A stretch of DNA of 64,000 bases from Oscillospiraceae bacterium (lineage in GTDB: Bacteria > Bacillota > Clostridia > Oscillospirales > Acutalibacteraceae), in the NCBI GenBank assembly GCA_015066245.1, contig SVOS01000003.1:62001-126000 (forward strand), read 5' to 3'. The notes beneath the pieces are model-generated. The model was given only the letters and a program-made list of their open reading frames with translations, was not told the DNA's origin and did not search any database. Positions 33,897 through 43,626 of this stretch are shown piece by piece; the first letter of the stretch is position 1; each line of letters begins with the position of its first letter. Both the position numbers and the translations under genes were made by a program.

Positions 33897-36800
33897 ATGA
33901 ATACTTTTATTTCTTATTTCGAAAAATACATTGATATATCTCAGGTTAGCAAAGCTGTGCAGTCTGCACAGCTTGTTAAACTTTGTGTGAATAAAGATGC
34001 CAGAATACTTAACGTTACTCTTGGCTTTAATGAGTTAGTTGACAGACAAGAGTTATTCTCTGCCGAAACACTTTTGAAATCCGCACTTAAGCTCAGTAAT
34101 TGTGAGATTTTTCCTAAGTTTTCCGCAGAGTTATTCAATCCTTCTTACTATCCTCAGCTTGTTATGGAGCTCAGACGAAGAATGCCGTCTATTAACGGTA
34201 CACTGACCGACAGTACGCTGAGTGTGAGAGATAACATTTTTGACATTGAGCTATATCACGGCGGAGAAAAACTCCTTGCGGGTTTAGGTTTTGAAGAAAG
34301 CTTCAAGGAGCTTGTTCGTGACGAGTTTTCTTTGTCTGACATAGAAGTTACATTCTCAGGTGTCAAAGAAATGCACATTGATGACCAGGCATATATTGAG
34401 CAGCAGCACCATATAGAAGAAACCCTCAGACGCGAGGAGCTTATGCGTATTGCCGAGGAAAACGAGTGTGCCGAATTTAAAAACGATAAAGCAAAAGATG
34501 TTATCGAAATCCGCGAGAAAGAGAATCTCACTCCTCAGGTTTATCTGCCTTCGGTCAAAGCTTTGTGGGGCAATGTTATCAAAAGCAAGCCTGTGCCCAT
34601 AAGCTCACTTTCCTTTGATTCGGGTAAAGTTGTGATATGGGGTGATGTCTTCCAGATGGAAGTCAGAATCACCAAATCAGGTGACAAAAATATTATTCAA
34701 TATTTTATTACCGACTATTCAGGTTCAGCTATAGTCAAGGTTTTTGCACCAATTAACGAGTGCAAACCCTTAGAGGCTATCAAAAAAGGCTCAACAATTC
34801 TTGTCCGCGGTGATTACGAGTTTGACCCTTTTATAAAAGCTTATGTAATTAATGCACGCTCTATTGCCACAGCCTCTAAAATCAAAGTAGAGGATAAAGC
34901 AGATAAAAAACGTGTAGAGCTTCACCTTCACTCCAATATGTCTCAGCTTGACGGTGTGTCTTCTGCTGAGAGCCTTATTACACGCGCTGCAAAATGGGGC
35001 CATTCTGCCGTTGCTATTACCGACCACGGTGTGGCTCAGGCTTTCCCCGAAGCTATGAATACTGCACGCTCTCTTGCAAAAGCAGGTACTCCAATCAAAG
35101 TGATTTATGGTACAGAGGCGTATTTTGTCGATGACCTTGTATCAGCCGTTGTAGGCAGCAAAGACATCACCTTTGACGATACTTTTGTTTGCTTTGACCT
35201 TGAAACAACGGGCTTTTCTGCAAAGAATGACAGAATTACCGAAATCGGAGCTGTAAAGATTGAAAATGGTGTAATTACCGATACATTCTCGACCTTTGTT
35301 AATCCCGAAAGACCAATTCCTGCTAAGATTACGGAGCTTACAGGTATTACCGATTCTCTGGTAAAGGATGCTCCCTCAGATGTTGATGCAGTAAAAGATT
35401 TCCTTGAGTTTTGCGGTGATGCAGTTCTGGTTGCTCATAACGCACCTTTTGACACCTCATTTATCCGTGAGGTGTGTGCAAAATCCGGTGTTGAGTATAC
35501 ATACACATCCATTGATACTGTTGCAATCTGTCGCAGTATTCTTAATGACATCAAAAACTGCAAACTTGATACGGTTGCAAAGTATCTGAGACTTCCTGAT
35601 TTTAACCACCATAGAGCTTGCGATGATGCTAATATTTTAGCACATATTTTCCTGCAGCTTATAGACAGACTCACAAGCGATTTTGACATAAAATCAACTG
35701 CTGAAATCAATACTAAAATCGCAGGCGGTGACTTTAAGAAGCTTCCTTCGTATCATCAGATTATTCTTGTTAAAAACCAGGCAGGGCTTAAGAATCTTTA
35801 CAAGCTTATTTCCTATAGCCATCTTGATTATTTCTATAAACGCCCAAGAATTCTCCGCTCCGTCCTTGATGAGCACCGCGATGGACTTATTATCGGCTCT
35901 GCTTGCGAATCAGGCCAGCTTTACAGGGCTATAATGGCGGGTAAAAGACAGCAGGAGATAGAGGAAATCGCAAATTATCACGATTACCTTGAGATTCAGC
36001 CCGACGGCAACAACAGCTTTATGCTCAGAGAAGGCAAACTCAGCTCTTATGATGAGCTTCACGATATCAACCGCAGAATTGTAGAGCTTGGCGAAAAGCT
36101 GGGTAAACCTGTTGTGGCTACCTGCGACGTTCATTTCCTTGACCCTCACGACAGTGAATTCCGCCGTATTCTTATGGCAGGTCAGGGCTTTAAAGATGCA
36201 GATAACCAGGCACCTCTTTATCTCAGAACAACTGCCGAAATGCTCAAGGAGTTTGAGTACCTCGGAGAGCAGAAGGCATACGAGGTGGTTGTAGAAAATA
36301 CCAACCTCATTGCCGATATGTGCGAAGAAATCCAGCCCATACCACCGGGCAACTTCCCACCATTTATCGAGGGTGCCGAGGAGCAGCTTATCTCCATTAC
36401 ATGGGAGAGAGCCAAGAAGATGTACGGCGACCCCTTGCCCGAGATTGTTAAGGCAAGACTTGATAAAGAGCTTAATTCAATTACAAAATACGGTTTCTCG
36501 GTACTATATATGACAGCCCAGAAACTTGTTGCAAATTCAGAGGCACACGGTTATCTTGTAGGCTCCCGAGGCAGCGTAGGTTCCAGTTTCGTTGCTACCA
36601 TGTCGGGTATCTCTGAGGTTAACCCTCTTTGTCCTCATTATGTTTGTCCTGAATGTAAGTATACCGAATTTATCACCGATGGCAGCTACGGCTCAGGCTT
36701 TGATATGCCCCCCAAGGATTGCCCCAAGTGCGGTACTCATCTTATTCAGGACGGTCACGAAATCCCCTTCGAAACTTTCCTTGGATTTGAAGGCGACAAG

Positions 36801-38243
36801 GTGCCTGATATCGACCTTAACTTTAGTGGCGAATACCAGTCAAGCTCCCACAGATATACTGAGGAGCTCTTCGGCAAAGATAACGTTTTCAAAGCAGGTA
36901 CAATTGCAACGGTTGCTGACAAAACTGCTTTCGGTTATGTTAAGAAGTTCGAAGCAGAACGTGACATGACTCTTGGCAAAGCTGAAGAAACCCGTCTTGC
37001 CATAGGTTGCACAGGTGTTAAGCGTACAACGGGCCAGCATCCCGGCGGCATGGTTGTTGTGCCTAAGGGTATGGAGGTTTACGATTTTTGTCCTGTCCAG
37101 CATCCTGCAAATGACGTTAACTCCGACAGCATAACAACCCACTTCGACTTCCATTCTATCCATGATACTATCTGTAAGCTTGACGAGCTTGGTCATGATG
37201 TTCCGACAATTTATCACTACCTTGAGGAGTTCACAGGTATTCCCGTTATGGAAGTTTCCATGAGCGACCCCGATGTTATGTCTCTTTTCACATCAACCAA
37301 AGCCTTGGGCGTAACTTCCGAAGATATTGATTCTATCACAGGCACATATTCACTGCCCGAACTTGGTACACCCTTTGTTCGACAGATGCTCGTAGATGCC
37401 CAGCCCAAGACATTCACCGACCTTCTGCAGATATCAGGCCTTTCTCACGGTACCGATGTTTGGATTGGCAATGCTGCTGACCTTATCAAAGACGGAGTAT
37501 GTACAATTTCAGAGGTTATCGGTACTCGAGACAGTATTATGACATATCTTATGCACAAGGGCCTTGCTCCCAAGATGGCTTTCCAGATTATGGAAATTGT
37601 GCGAAAAGGTAAAGCCACAAAGCTTCTTACTGAGGAGCACATTCAGGCTATGAAGGATAACGATGTTCCTCAGTGGTACATTGACTCTTGTATGAAAATC
37701 AAGTATATGTTCCCAAAGGCTCACGCAGCCGCTTATATGATTGCTGCTTTGAGACTCGGCTGGTACAAAGTGCATAAGCCCTTAGAGTATTATGCGGCTT
37801 ATTTCACAGTACGAGGTGACGATTTTGACGGTATTACTGCTGCAAAGGGCAGATTTGCTATCCAGGACAAAATCGCATCAATAAAAGCCAAAGGCAACGA
37901 TGCCAGCGCCAAAGAGCAGAGTGAAATCGCGACGTTGCAGATTATCAACGAGATGCTCGCTCGCGGTATTGAGCTTTTGCCTGTTGACGTATATAAGTCC
38001 GAAGCAAAAAAATTCATGGTTGAGGATGGCAAGCTTAGACTTCCCTTTATGACCATTGACGGTATAGGTGAGGCCGCAGCAATTTCTCTTGCTGAGTGTG
38101 GCAAACAAGGCGAGTATTTCTCAGTTGTAGAAATGCAGCAGAAAACAAAGGTCAGCAAGAGCGTTATCGATTCCTTAAGAGATATCGGAGCATTAAAGGG
38201 TATTCCCGAAAGTTCCCAGATGTCACTTTTCGGTGATTTTTAA
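33897..38243 (+). CDS. polC: DNA polymerase III alpha subunit, PolC type
   Basis: 1448-residue replicative polymerase of Firmicutes. Order: N-terminal domain, OB fold (about 225-320), PHP domain starting VELHLHSNMSQLDG with the 3'-5' exonuclease inserted in it (FVCFDLETTGFSAKND onward; ligand Asp/Glu, later HNAPFDTSFI and HRACDDANI), then the zinc-binding stretch CPECKYTEF / CPKCGTHL, and the polymerase palm with DIDLNFSGEYQ. Ends SSQMSLFGDF, the beta-clamp-binding type of tail. Last gene of the pyrH run. Confidence 0.98.
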   Translation: MNTFISYFEKYIDISQVSKAVQSAQLVKLCVNKDARILNVTLGFNELVDRQELFSAETLLKSALKLSNCEIFPKFSAELFNPSYYPQLVMELRRRMPSINGTLTDSTLSVRDNIFDIELYHGGEKLLAGLGFEESFKELVRDEFSLSDIEVTFSGVKEMHIDDQAYIEQQHHIEETLRREELMRIAEENECAEFKNDKAKDVIEIREKENLTPQVYLPSVKALWGNVIKSKPVPISSLSFDSGKVVIWGDVFQMEVRITKSGDKNIIQYFITDYSGSAIVKVFAPINECKPLEAIKKGSTILVRGDYEFDPFIKAYVINARSIATASKIKVEDKADKKRVELHLHSNMSQLDGVSSAESLITRAAKWGHSAVAITDHGVAQAFPEAMNTARSLAKAGTPIKVIYGTEAYFVDDLVSAVVGSKDITFDDTFVCFDLETTGFSAKNDRITEIGAVKIENGVITDTFSTFVNPERPIPAKITELTGITDSLVKDAPSDVDAVKDFLEFCGDAVLVAHNAPFDTSFIREVCAKSGVEYTYTSIDTVAICRSILNDIKNCKLDTVAKYLRLPDFNHHRACDDANILAHIFLQLIDRLTSDFDIKSTAEINTKIAGGDFKKLPSYHQIILVKNQAGLKNLYKLISYSHLDYFYKRPRILRSVLDEHRDGLIIGSACESGQLYRAIMAGKRQQEIEEIANYHDYLEIQPDGNNSFMLREGKLSSYDELHDINRRIVELGEKLGKPVVATCDVHFLDPHDSEFRRILMAGQGFKDADNQAPLYLRTTAEMLKEFEYLGEQKAYEVVVENTNLIADMCEEIQPIPPGNFPPFIEGAEEQLISITWERAKKMYGDPLPEIVKARLDKELNSITKYGFSVLYMTAQKLVANSEAHGYLVGSRGSVGSSFVATMSGISEVNPLCPHYVCPECKYTEFITDGSYGSGFDMPPKDCPKCGTHLIQDGHEIPFETFLGFEGDKVPDIDLNFSGEYQSSSHRYTEELFGKDNVFKAGTIATVADKTAFGYVKKFEAERDMTLGKAEETRLAIGCTGVKRTTGQHPGGMVVVPKGMEVYDFCPVQHPANDVNSDSITTHFDFHSIHDTICKLDELGHDVPTIYHYLEEFTGIPVMEVSMSDPDVMSLFTSTKALGVTSEDIDSITGTYSLPELGTPFVRQMLVDAQPKTFTDLLQISGLSHGTDVWIGNAADLIKDGVCTISEVIGTRDSIMTYLMHKGLAPKMAFQIMEIVRKGKATKLLTEEHIQAMKDNDVPQWYIDSCMKIKYMFPKAHAAAYMIAALRLGWYKVHKPLEYYAAYFTVRGDDFDGITAAKGRFAIQDKIASIKAKGNDASAKEQSEIATLQIINEMLARGIELLPVDVYKSEAKKFMVEDGKLRLPFMTIDGIGEAAAISLAECGKQGEYFSVVEMQQKTKVSKSVIDSLRDIGALKGIPESSQMSLFGDF

Positions 38244-38253
38244 GGAGGTTCTT

Positions 38254-39453
38254 ATGAAGAACAATAATGATCCCAACTCTTTTGCATCAAAAGTAAAAGT
38301 AGTGGGTAAAACAGTGACGATCTGTATGGTTGTGATTGTTCTCACTGTGTTTGCAGTATTCAATCCCACTACATGGACAGTTATAAAAACAATCATAGGC
38401 GTAGTTTCTCCTCTTGTATACGGCATAATGCTTGCTTTTATAATCAACTACCCCTATGAGTTTTGTTATAACAAGATTTTCAAGAATGTGGGAAGAAAGA
38501 ACCCTAAATTACTTGTGTTAAGAAAGGCACTTTCTGTTGTATCTACTTATGTTTTTGTTGCTGCCATTGTGGCTTTTCTTGTAGCAATTCTGATTCCTCA
38601 GGTAGTTGAAAGCATCAATAATTTCGCAAATTATCTGCCTCAGTATACTAAACAGTTTTCTTCTGCTTATACTAATGTCGCAGACTGGATTAACAAAACC
38701 TTTAAGATTGACCTTACTGATACTGCAGCTATAGAAAAATTTGCAAGCAACCTGCTTATGGGTGATGATGCAGGAACCTCTATTGTATCTCATTTTCTTA
38801 ATCTTGCTCTCAATTCTATCTGGGATTTACTTTACGGACTTTATAACGCAATTATTTCTATTATCGTTTCTGTTTATATCATCAGCACAAAAGACAAGCT
38901 TATCCGCCAGATAAGAAAACTTACCATCGCATACGTTCCTTCTAAATTTCATAACTTCATCAGGGATGTAAAAAATGAAACATATAATATCTGCGGTAAG
39001 TTTATCATCGGCAAAATTATCGACTCAGCAATTATTGGTGTACTTTGCTTTATCGGTCTTACCATAATCGGCATAGATTATGCAGTGCTTATTTCTGTTG
39101 TTGTGGGAATCACAAATATAATTCCTTTCTTCGGTCCTTTTATCGGTGCAATTCCTTGTGCATTCCTGCTCTTATTGGTTGATCCGTGGCAGTGTCTGTG
39201 GTTCGTTATCTTTATTTTCGGACTTCAGCAGCTTGACGGCAATCTTATCGGTCCCAGGATTCTCGGTGACAGAATTGGTATTTCAGGCATCTGGGTGTTG
39301 GTTGGCGTTACCTTAGGCGGAGGACTTTTCGGCTTTGCCGGTATGGTATTCGGTGTGCCTGTGTGTGCAGTAATCTATACTCTCTTAGGCAAAGCGGTGA
39401 ATAACCGACTCAAAAACAAAAAACGCCTGACATCAAACAAAAAGGCAGAGTAA
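38254..39453 (+). CDS. AI-2E family transporter (PerM/YdbI-like)
   Basis: 399-residue membrane protein with about seven or eight hydrophobic helices. Hallmarks: LVYGIMLAFIINYPYEF near the N-terminus, a large loop (about 110-190), and the C-terminal block ITNIIPFFGPFIGAIPCA, QQLDGNLIGPRILGDRIGISG and FGFAGMVFGVPVCAVIY. Family members export AI-2, act as sodium/proton antiporters, or have unknown roles, so the substrate is open. ATG 38254 after AAGGAGG, ten bases after polC. Confidence 0.88.
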   Translation: MKNNNDPNSFASKVKVVGKTVTICMVVIVLTVFAVFNPTTWTVIKTIIGVVSPLVYGIMLAFIINYPYEFCYNKIFKNVGRKNPKLLVLRKALSVVSTYVFVAAIVAFLVAILIPQVVESINNFANYLPQYTKQFSSAYTNVADWINKTFKIDLTDTAAIEKFASNLLMGDDAGTSIVSHFLNLALNSIWDLLYGLYNAIISIIVSVYIISTKDKLIRQIRKLTIAYVPSKFHNFIRDVKNETYNICGKFIIGKIIDSAIIGVLCFIGLTIIGIDYAVLISVVVGITNIIPFFGPFIGAIPCAFLLLLVDPWQCLWFVIFIFGLQQLDGNLIGPRILGDRIGISGIWVLVGVTLGGGLFGFAGMVFGVPVCAVIYTLLGKAVNNRLKNKKRLTSNKKAE

Positions 39454-39456
39454 TTT

Positions 39457-40746
39457 ATGAATTTTAAGATTTACACCTTTGGTTGCAAAGTTAATCAGTA
39501 TGAGTCTGAGTACATCCGACAGCTTCTTCTGGATGCAGGCTTTGAATATTCAGAGACTGATACAGAGTCTGATGTTTTTATCATTAACTCCTGCACGGTT
39601 ACTGCAGTCAGCGACAAAAAATGCCGTCAGCTTATTCACAGATTAAGACGTCAGAGCCCTGATTCGATTATACTTCTTTGCGGTTGTATGTCCCAGGCTC
39701 ATCCCGACAAGCCTCGGGATTTTGAACTCTGTGATATAGTGATCGGCAACACAGACCATACGGTTATTCCTCTTTACATCAAGGAGTATTCAGCAAACCA
39801 TAAAAGAATCGTGGACATTAAGCCCCACGACCGCGAAAAAGAACCATTTGAAAAGTGCAGGGTTTCTTCCTTTTCTGAACGTACCCGAGCATATATAAAA
39901 ATCGAAGACGGATGCAGCCGTTTCTGCTCTTATTGCATTATTCCTTATGCAAGAGGCAGAGTACGCTCCAAACCCATAGCTGATATAGCCGAAGAAGCAA
40001 AAATTATTGGTGAGAGCGGCTATAAAGAGGTAGTTCTTACGGGCATCAACTTGTCACTCTACGGAACTGACACAGATTCTGATCTTTGCGAGGCTGTGGA
40101 AGCAGCCGCCGGAGCTGAGGGCATAGAGCGTATACGCTTAGGCTCTCTCGAGCCCGAATATCTGGACGAAAACGTGTTGGAAAGACTTTCAAAAGTAAAG
40201 AAGTTCTGTCCTCAGTTTCATTTGTCTCTGCAAAGCGGTTGTGACAAAACCTTAAAGGACATGAACCGCAACTATACATCCGCAGAATATGCCCATATTG
40301 TTTCTAATATCCGAAAATTCTGGGATAATCCTTCGGTTACCACAGATGTTATGGTTGGATTTGCTGGGGAGAGTGACGAGGACTTCAACTCATCTCTTGA
40401 GTTTGTAAAATCAATCGGATTTGCAAAGGTTCATGTTTTCCCGTATTCCAAGCGAGAAGGAACAAAAGCATGGGATATGAAGGGACATCTCACCAATGCA
40501 GTAAAAGCTCAGCGTGCATCGGTGATGGGTGATGCAGTTGAGAAAAGCCGAGTTGAATTTATGAATTCTCAGGTTGGCAAAGTTTGCTTTGTGCTTTTCG
40601 AAACCATCAGCGACAAAGGCTATTTCGGACTTTCTGAAAACTTCACTCCAATAGTTGTCTCTTCAGATACCGATATCCGTTCTCAGATTCTCAAGGTTGA
40701 GATTGTAGGTACAGAGGGCGAACTTTGTATGGCTAAGCTTTTATAA
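39457..40746 (+). CDS. mtaB: tRNA t6A37 methylthiotransferase
   Basis: Radical-SAM enzyme adding a methylthio group to t6A at position 37 of ANN-decoding tRNAs. 429 residues. The N-terminal UPF0004 domain supplies three cluster Cys in TFGCKVNQYESE, INSCTVT and LLCGCMSQAH. The radical-SAM CxxxCxxC is CSRFCSYCIIPYARGRVRS, followed by TGINLSLYG and LHLSLQSGC-type segments. A C-terminal TRAM-like domain. Three bases after the transporter gene. The last six bases overlap, tail to tail, the end of the opposite-strand gene. Confidence 0.95.
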   Translation: MNFKIYTFGCKVNQYESEYIRQLLLDAGFEYSETDTESDVFIINSCTVTAVSDKKCRQLIHRLRRQSPDSIILLCGCMSQAHPDKPRDFELCDIVIGNTDHTVIPLYIKEYSANHKRIVDIKPHDREKEPFEKCRVSSFSERTRAYIKIEDGCSRFCSYCIIPYARGRVRSKPIADIAEEAKIIGESGYKEVVLTGINLSLYGTDTDSDLCEAVEAAAGAEGIERIRLGSLEPEYLDENVLERLSKVKKFCPQFHLSLQSGCDKTLKDMNRNYTSAEYAHIVSNIRKFWDNPSVTTDVMVGFAGESDEDFNSSLEFVKSIGFAKVHVFPYSKREGTKAWDMKGHLTNAVKAQRASVMGDAVEKSRVEFMNSQVGKVCFVLFETISDKGYFGLSENFTPIVVSSDTDIRSQILKVEIVGTEGELCMAKLL

Positions 40747-41955
40747 AGCATCCTTGAAATTAGCCATTTCTGTTTGAGCATTCTCAGAAATCATAGCGTT
40801 GTAGTCATAGAGTATATAACCGTCCAGATTTTGATTTCGTATGATCTCAAGCTCTTTTTTGAGTATATCGCTTTCATCCAGCCACGTACCGCTATCAGCA
40901 TCTGTGCCGGCTTTATATACCCCTAAGCCTACATAAAACTTTAAATTCTTATGAAAGCTCATCTCAAGCCACTTATCAAGCCCTGCCTTAAATTCAAGTG
41001 CAGGGTTTTTTAGTGAAAAATACAGTTGAGGGCAAATATAGTCCACATATCCAAGACATTCAGTCCAGGAGAGTACATCTGCACCCATATCAAGGTCGTT
41101 CTGAATATTGCCTTGCGGAGATATACCAAACTGAATACTGTTGTCATAGTCTTTAATCAATCTGTAAACATCACAAATCAGCAGATTAACATTGTGTTGT
41201 CGCCATTTTGTAAGAGGCATGGCATCACTTTGAGATTTGCATGATTTCAGGTAGCGGTTGTACTCCTCTTTGTCAAAGCTTTCGTCACTTGTGGGATAAA
41301 AATAATCGTCAAAGTGAATTCCGTCTACAGAATAGTTTTCTATAATCTCTTTTACTCCCGATAAAATGAGATTCCGAGCATCCTTTGAGGCAGGATTAAG
41401 GTATATTCCGTCCCCGTATTCTACACAAGCTTTGTTCATCTCATAATAAGGATTTTTGCTGCTAAGCTCAAAACCCGAGGTGCTTGTTTTAATTCTGAAG
41501 GGATTAATCCATGCATGTACTTCGATATTCTCGTTTTTACATTCATCTATGATGATCTGGAGAGCATCGTAGTTTTCAAAGGCACCTTGAGTACCCCACA
41601 AAATATGAGAGCTGGGATAAACTTCCGACTTGTACAATGCATCACAAAATGCTCTCACATGAATAAATATCGCGTTGCAACTGTTTTCTTTGGCAGTGCT
41701 TATAATGGTGCTTAATTTCTCTCTGAAGGCACTTTCACTTCTGTCTGTGTTGCTCATATCCAGAGATATGTAACTTACCCACATGCCACGCATTTCTTTT
41801 TTGGGCATTTCTTCGTCAATAGTCGAAGAATTCTTTGATTCTTTGGCGGCTATGTTCTGAGGAGTCGGCTCGCTGGGATTGTGTGTGTTTACCGCTATAA
41901 TGGCTAAAGCAATAATAAGAACAGATATCATAATAAAAGATATGGATTTTTTCAT
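40741..41955 (-). CDS. Family 10 glycosylhydrolase-like protein (GHL10), membrane-anchored
   Basis: 404 residues. An N-terminal hydrophobic segment (about 5-22) without a lipobox Cys acts as signal anchor. A Ser/Glu-rich linker is followed by the GHL10 domain: EMRGMWVSYISLDM, AIFIHVRAFCDALYKS, VHAWINPFRI, YGDGIYLNPAS, VDGIHFDDYFYP, and IQFGISPQGN. Family members act on cell-wall or surface glycans; the substrate is not determined. Probable acidic residues sit in IHFDDYF. Divergent from DUF1294 with only 20 bp between start codons. Confidence 0.88.
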   Translation of the reverse strand: MKKSISFIMISVLIIALAIIAVNTHNPSEPTPQNIAAKESKNSSTIDEEMPKKEMRGMWVSYISLDMSNTDRSESAFREKLSTIISTAKENSCNAIFIHVRAFCDALYKSEVYPSSHILWGTQGAFENYDALQIIIDECKNENIEVHAWINPFRIKTSTSGFELSSKNPYYEMNKACVEYGDGIYLNPASKDARNLILSGVKEIIENYSVDGIHFDDYFYPTSDESFDKEEYNRYLKSCKSQSDAMPLTKWRQHNVNLLICDVYRLIKDYDNSIQFGISPQGNIQNDLDMGADVLSWTECLGYVDYICPQLYFSLKNPALEFKAGLDKWLEMSFHKNLKFYVGLGVYKAGTDADSGTWLDESDILKKELEIIRNQNLDGYILYDYNAMISENAQTEMANFKDAL

Positions 41956-41975
41956 AGTTTCCTCCGAGGTTTTTT

Positions 41976-42260
41976 ATGGAAAAGATTTTGTTAGTTTATT
42001 TAATACTTATAAATATAGTTTCTGTTGTACTTACTGTCGCGGATAAGATTTCTGCTAAAAAGCGTGGCTTTCGTATAAGCGAGGCTACACTCATACTTTG
42101 CGGTGTGTTTGGCGGAGCAATTTCAGAGCTTGTAACCATGCTTATTATCCGCCACAAAACCAGACATGTTAAGTTTATGCTGGGATTACCGCTGATAATA
42201 CTTGCTCAGATAGTTGCGATGGTAGCTTTTTTCTGGCTTAGAGGTGGTTTCAATGCTTGA
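41976..42260 (+). CDS. DUF1294 family small membrane protein
   Basis: 94 residues with three hydrophobic segments. Family pattern is clear: ADKISAKKRGFRISEATL, LCGVFGGAISELVTM, RHKTRHVKFMLGLPLIILAQ. Function unknown. The ATG lies after CGAGG. Its 3' end overlaps the start of the RluA-type gene by eight bases, so the two are coupled. Confidence 0.9.
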   Translation: MEKILLVYLILINIVSVVLTVADKISAKKRGFRISEATLILCGVFGGAISELVTMLIIRHKTRHVKFMLGLPLIILAQIVAMVAFFWLRGGFNA

Positions 42261-43113
42261 ATATATAGTTGACAAAAACTTTGAAAAGCAGACAATTGGC
42301 AGATACCTGCGAACATATTGCTCTGTATCGGCCCGCACTCTTGCAAAACTAAAGCGTATTGAAGGCGCTATACTTTTAAACGGACAAAAAGCAAAAGCTG
42401 TTGACCTTGTAAAACTTGGCGACAAAATCTCTATCTCTGTACCGTCGGGTGTTTCTGAGGGTGTAACTCCTGTTGAGTTGCCTATTGATGTGGTTTTTGA
42501 GGATGAGTATCTTGTGGTTCTTAACAAACCGCCTTTTATGCCTGTTCATCCTACAAAGGTGCATCAGCAGGATACTCTTGCAAATGCTCTGAGCTATTAT
42601 GCCGGGAGCAAAGGGGAGAGCTATGCCTTTCACGCAGTTAACCGACTGGACAGAAACACATCGGGACTTGTAATTGTGGCAAAAGACAGACACACCGCAT
42701 CCATAATGTCGCAGAATGAAATCACTAAGCATTATACTGCTTTTGTTATGGGAGAAATTGTCGGTAACGGCACCGTTGATGCTCCCATTGAGCTATCACA
42801 GAACAGCAAAATCGTCCGTACCGTATCTCCTTCGGGCAAGCCTTCTGTAACACATTATGAGTCGGTTTCAGTTAAAGAAGGTTTTTCTGTTATTAAACTT
42901 ATACTTGAGACAGGCCGAACCCATCAGATAAGATGCCACATGAGCCATATCGGATATCCTCTTTTAGGTGATGACCTTTACGGAGGTTCTTTGGACAGAA
43001 TTAATCGTCATGCACTTCACTGCGGATATATTTCTTTTACTCATCCCATTAATGGTGAGAACATAACCATCAACGCAGATATGCCTGATGATATGAAAAG
43101 TTTATTGATATAA
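42253..43113 (+). CDS. RluA family RNA pseudouridine synthase
   Basis: 286 residues from ATG 42253 (GAGGTG upstream; GTG 42244 in the same frame is less likely). N-terminal S4-like domain (about 15-65), then the catalytic domain with the RluA motif NRLDRNTSGLVIVAK carrying the catalytic Asp; the usual leading His is Asn here. Further: YEDEYLVVLNKPP-like region, LETGRTHQIRCHMSHIGYPLLGDDLYG. Modifies uridines in 23S rRNA (RluC/RluD type) or tRNA; the target is not determined. Followed by a strong terminator. Confidence 0.93.
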   Translation: MLEYIVDKNFEKQTIGRYLRTYCSVSARTLAKLKRIEGAILLNGQKAKAVDLVKLGDKISISVPSGVSEGVTPVELPIDVVFEDEYLVVLNKPPFMPVHPTKVHQQDTLANALSYYAGSKGESYAFHAVNRLDRNTSGLVIVAKDRHTASIMSQNEITKHYTAFVMGEIVGNGTVDAPIELSQNSKIVRTVSPSGKPSVTHYESVSVKEGFSVIKLILETGRTHQIRCHMSHIGYPLLGDDLYGGSLDRINRHALHCGYISFTHPINGENITINADMPDDMKSLLI

Positions 43114-43152
43114 AAAGTGCGTCTGCAAAAAAAACAGACGCACTTTCTTTTA
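43114..43152. terminator. Bidirectional intrinsic terminator
   Basis: AAAGTGCGTCTG / CAGACGCACTTT perfect stem with an A-rich loop and T-runs on both strands, between converging genes. Confidence 0.92.
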
Positions 43153-43566
43153 TACCTTGAACTTTTCTTTTTTGTTGACACCCTTGATTCCGCCGATAAC
43201 GGCAGGGAGTATAAGAGCAATCGCTTTAATAATAAGCATATATGTAATTTCGGCATTATTTGTACAAAAGCCTATTATAAGCATCAGAATAAAAACTATA
43301 GAGCCGCACAAAGCTCCGACAATCATTCCTTTTGATTTGCTTATTCTTGCCCCCAAAAAACCACCGAAGTACCCTGATATTAAAAGGGGAATGAGCATGA
43401 TATATCCCGCAAAGTCCTCAAAAAGATTACCTGCCGTATTTATAATCAGTGACAGCATCAGGGTGCACAGCAGAATCAATAACGAAGATATAAATATACC
43501 TGCAATTATTGCTTTGATAAATTTTGAGTTTTCATTTTCGCTCATTCTGATTCTAATAGCTTTCAT
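43150..43566 (-). CDS. TIGR04086 family membrane protein
   Basis: 138 residues from ATG 43566, with four hydrophobic segments. A GYFGGFLGARISKSKGMIVGALCG stretch matches the TIGR04086 family found next to yajC in clostridia. Function unknown. The only SD-like sequence (AGGGG) is inside the 3' arm of the terminator hairpin following yajC; ATG 43545 (MSENEN) is an alternative start with no SD. Confidence 0.78.
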   Translation of the reverse strand: MKAIRIRMSENENSKFIKAIIAGIFISSLLILLCTLMLSLIINTAGNLFEDFAGYIMLIPLLISGYFGGFLGARISKSKGMIVGALCGSIVFILMLIIGFCTNNAEITYMLIIKAIALILPAVIGGIKGVNKKEKFKV

Positions 43567-43619
43567 AAAACAAAACCCCTGAATATAAATCTCTGTTGAG
43601 ATTATATTCAAGGGTTCTT
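43567..43619 (-). terminator. Terminator hairpin after yajC, overlapping the next gene's SD
   Basis: On the minus strand AACCCTTGAATATAATCTC pairs with GAGATTTATATTCAGGGGTT (about 19 bp, one bulge, one wobble), then TTTTGTTTT and the ATG of the TIGR04086 gene. The AGGGG of the 3' arm is also that gene's SD. Confidence 0.85.
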
Positions 43620-43626
43620 TTAATTA

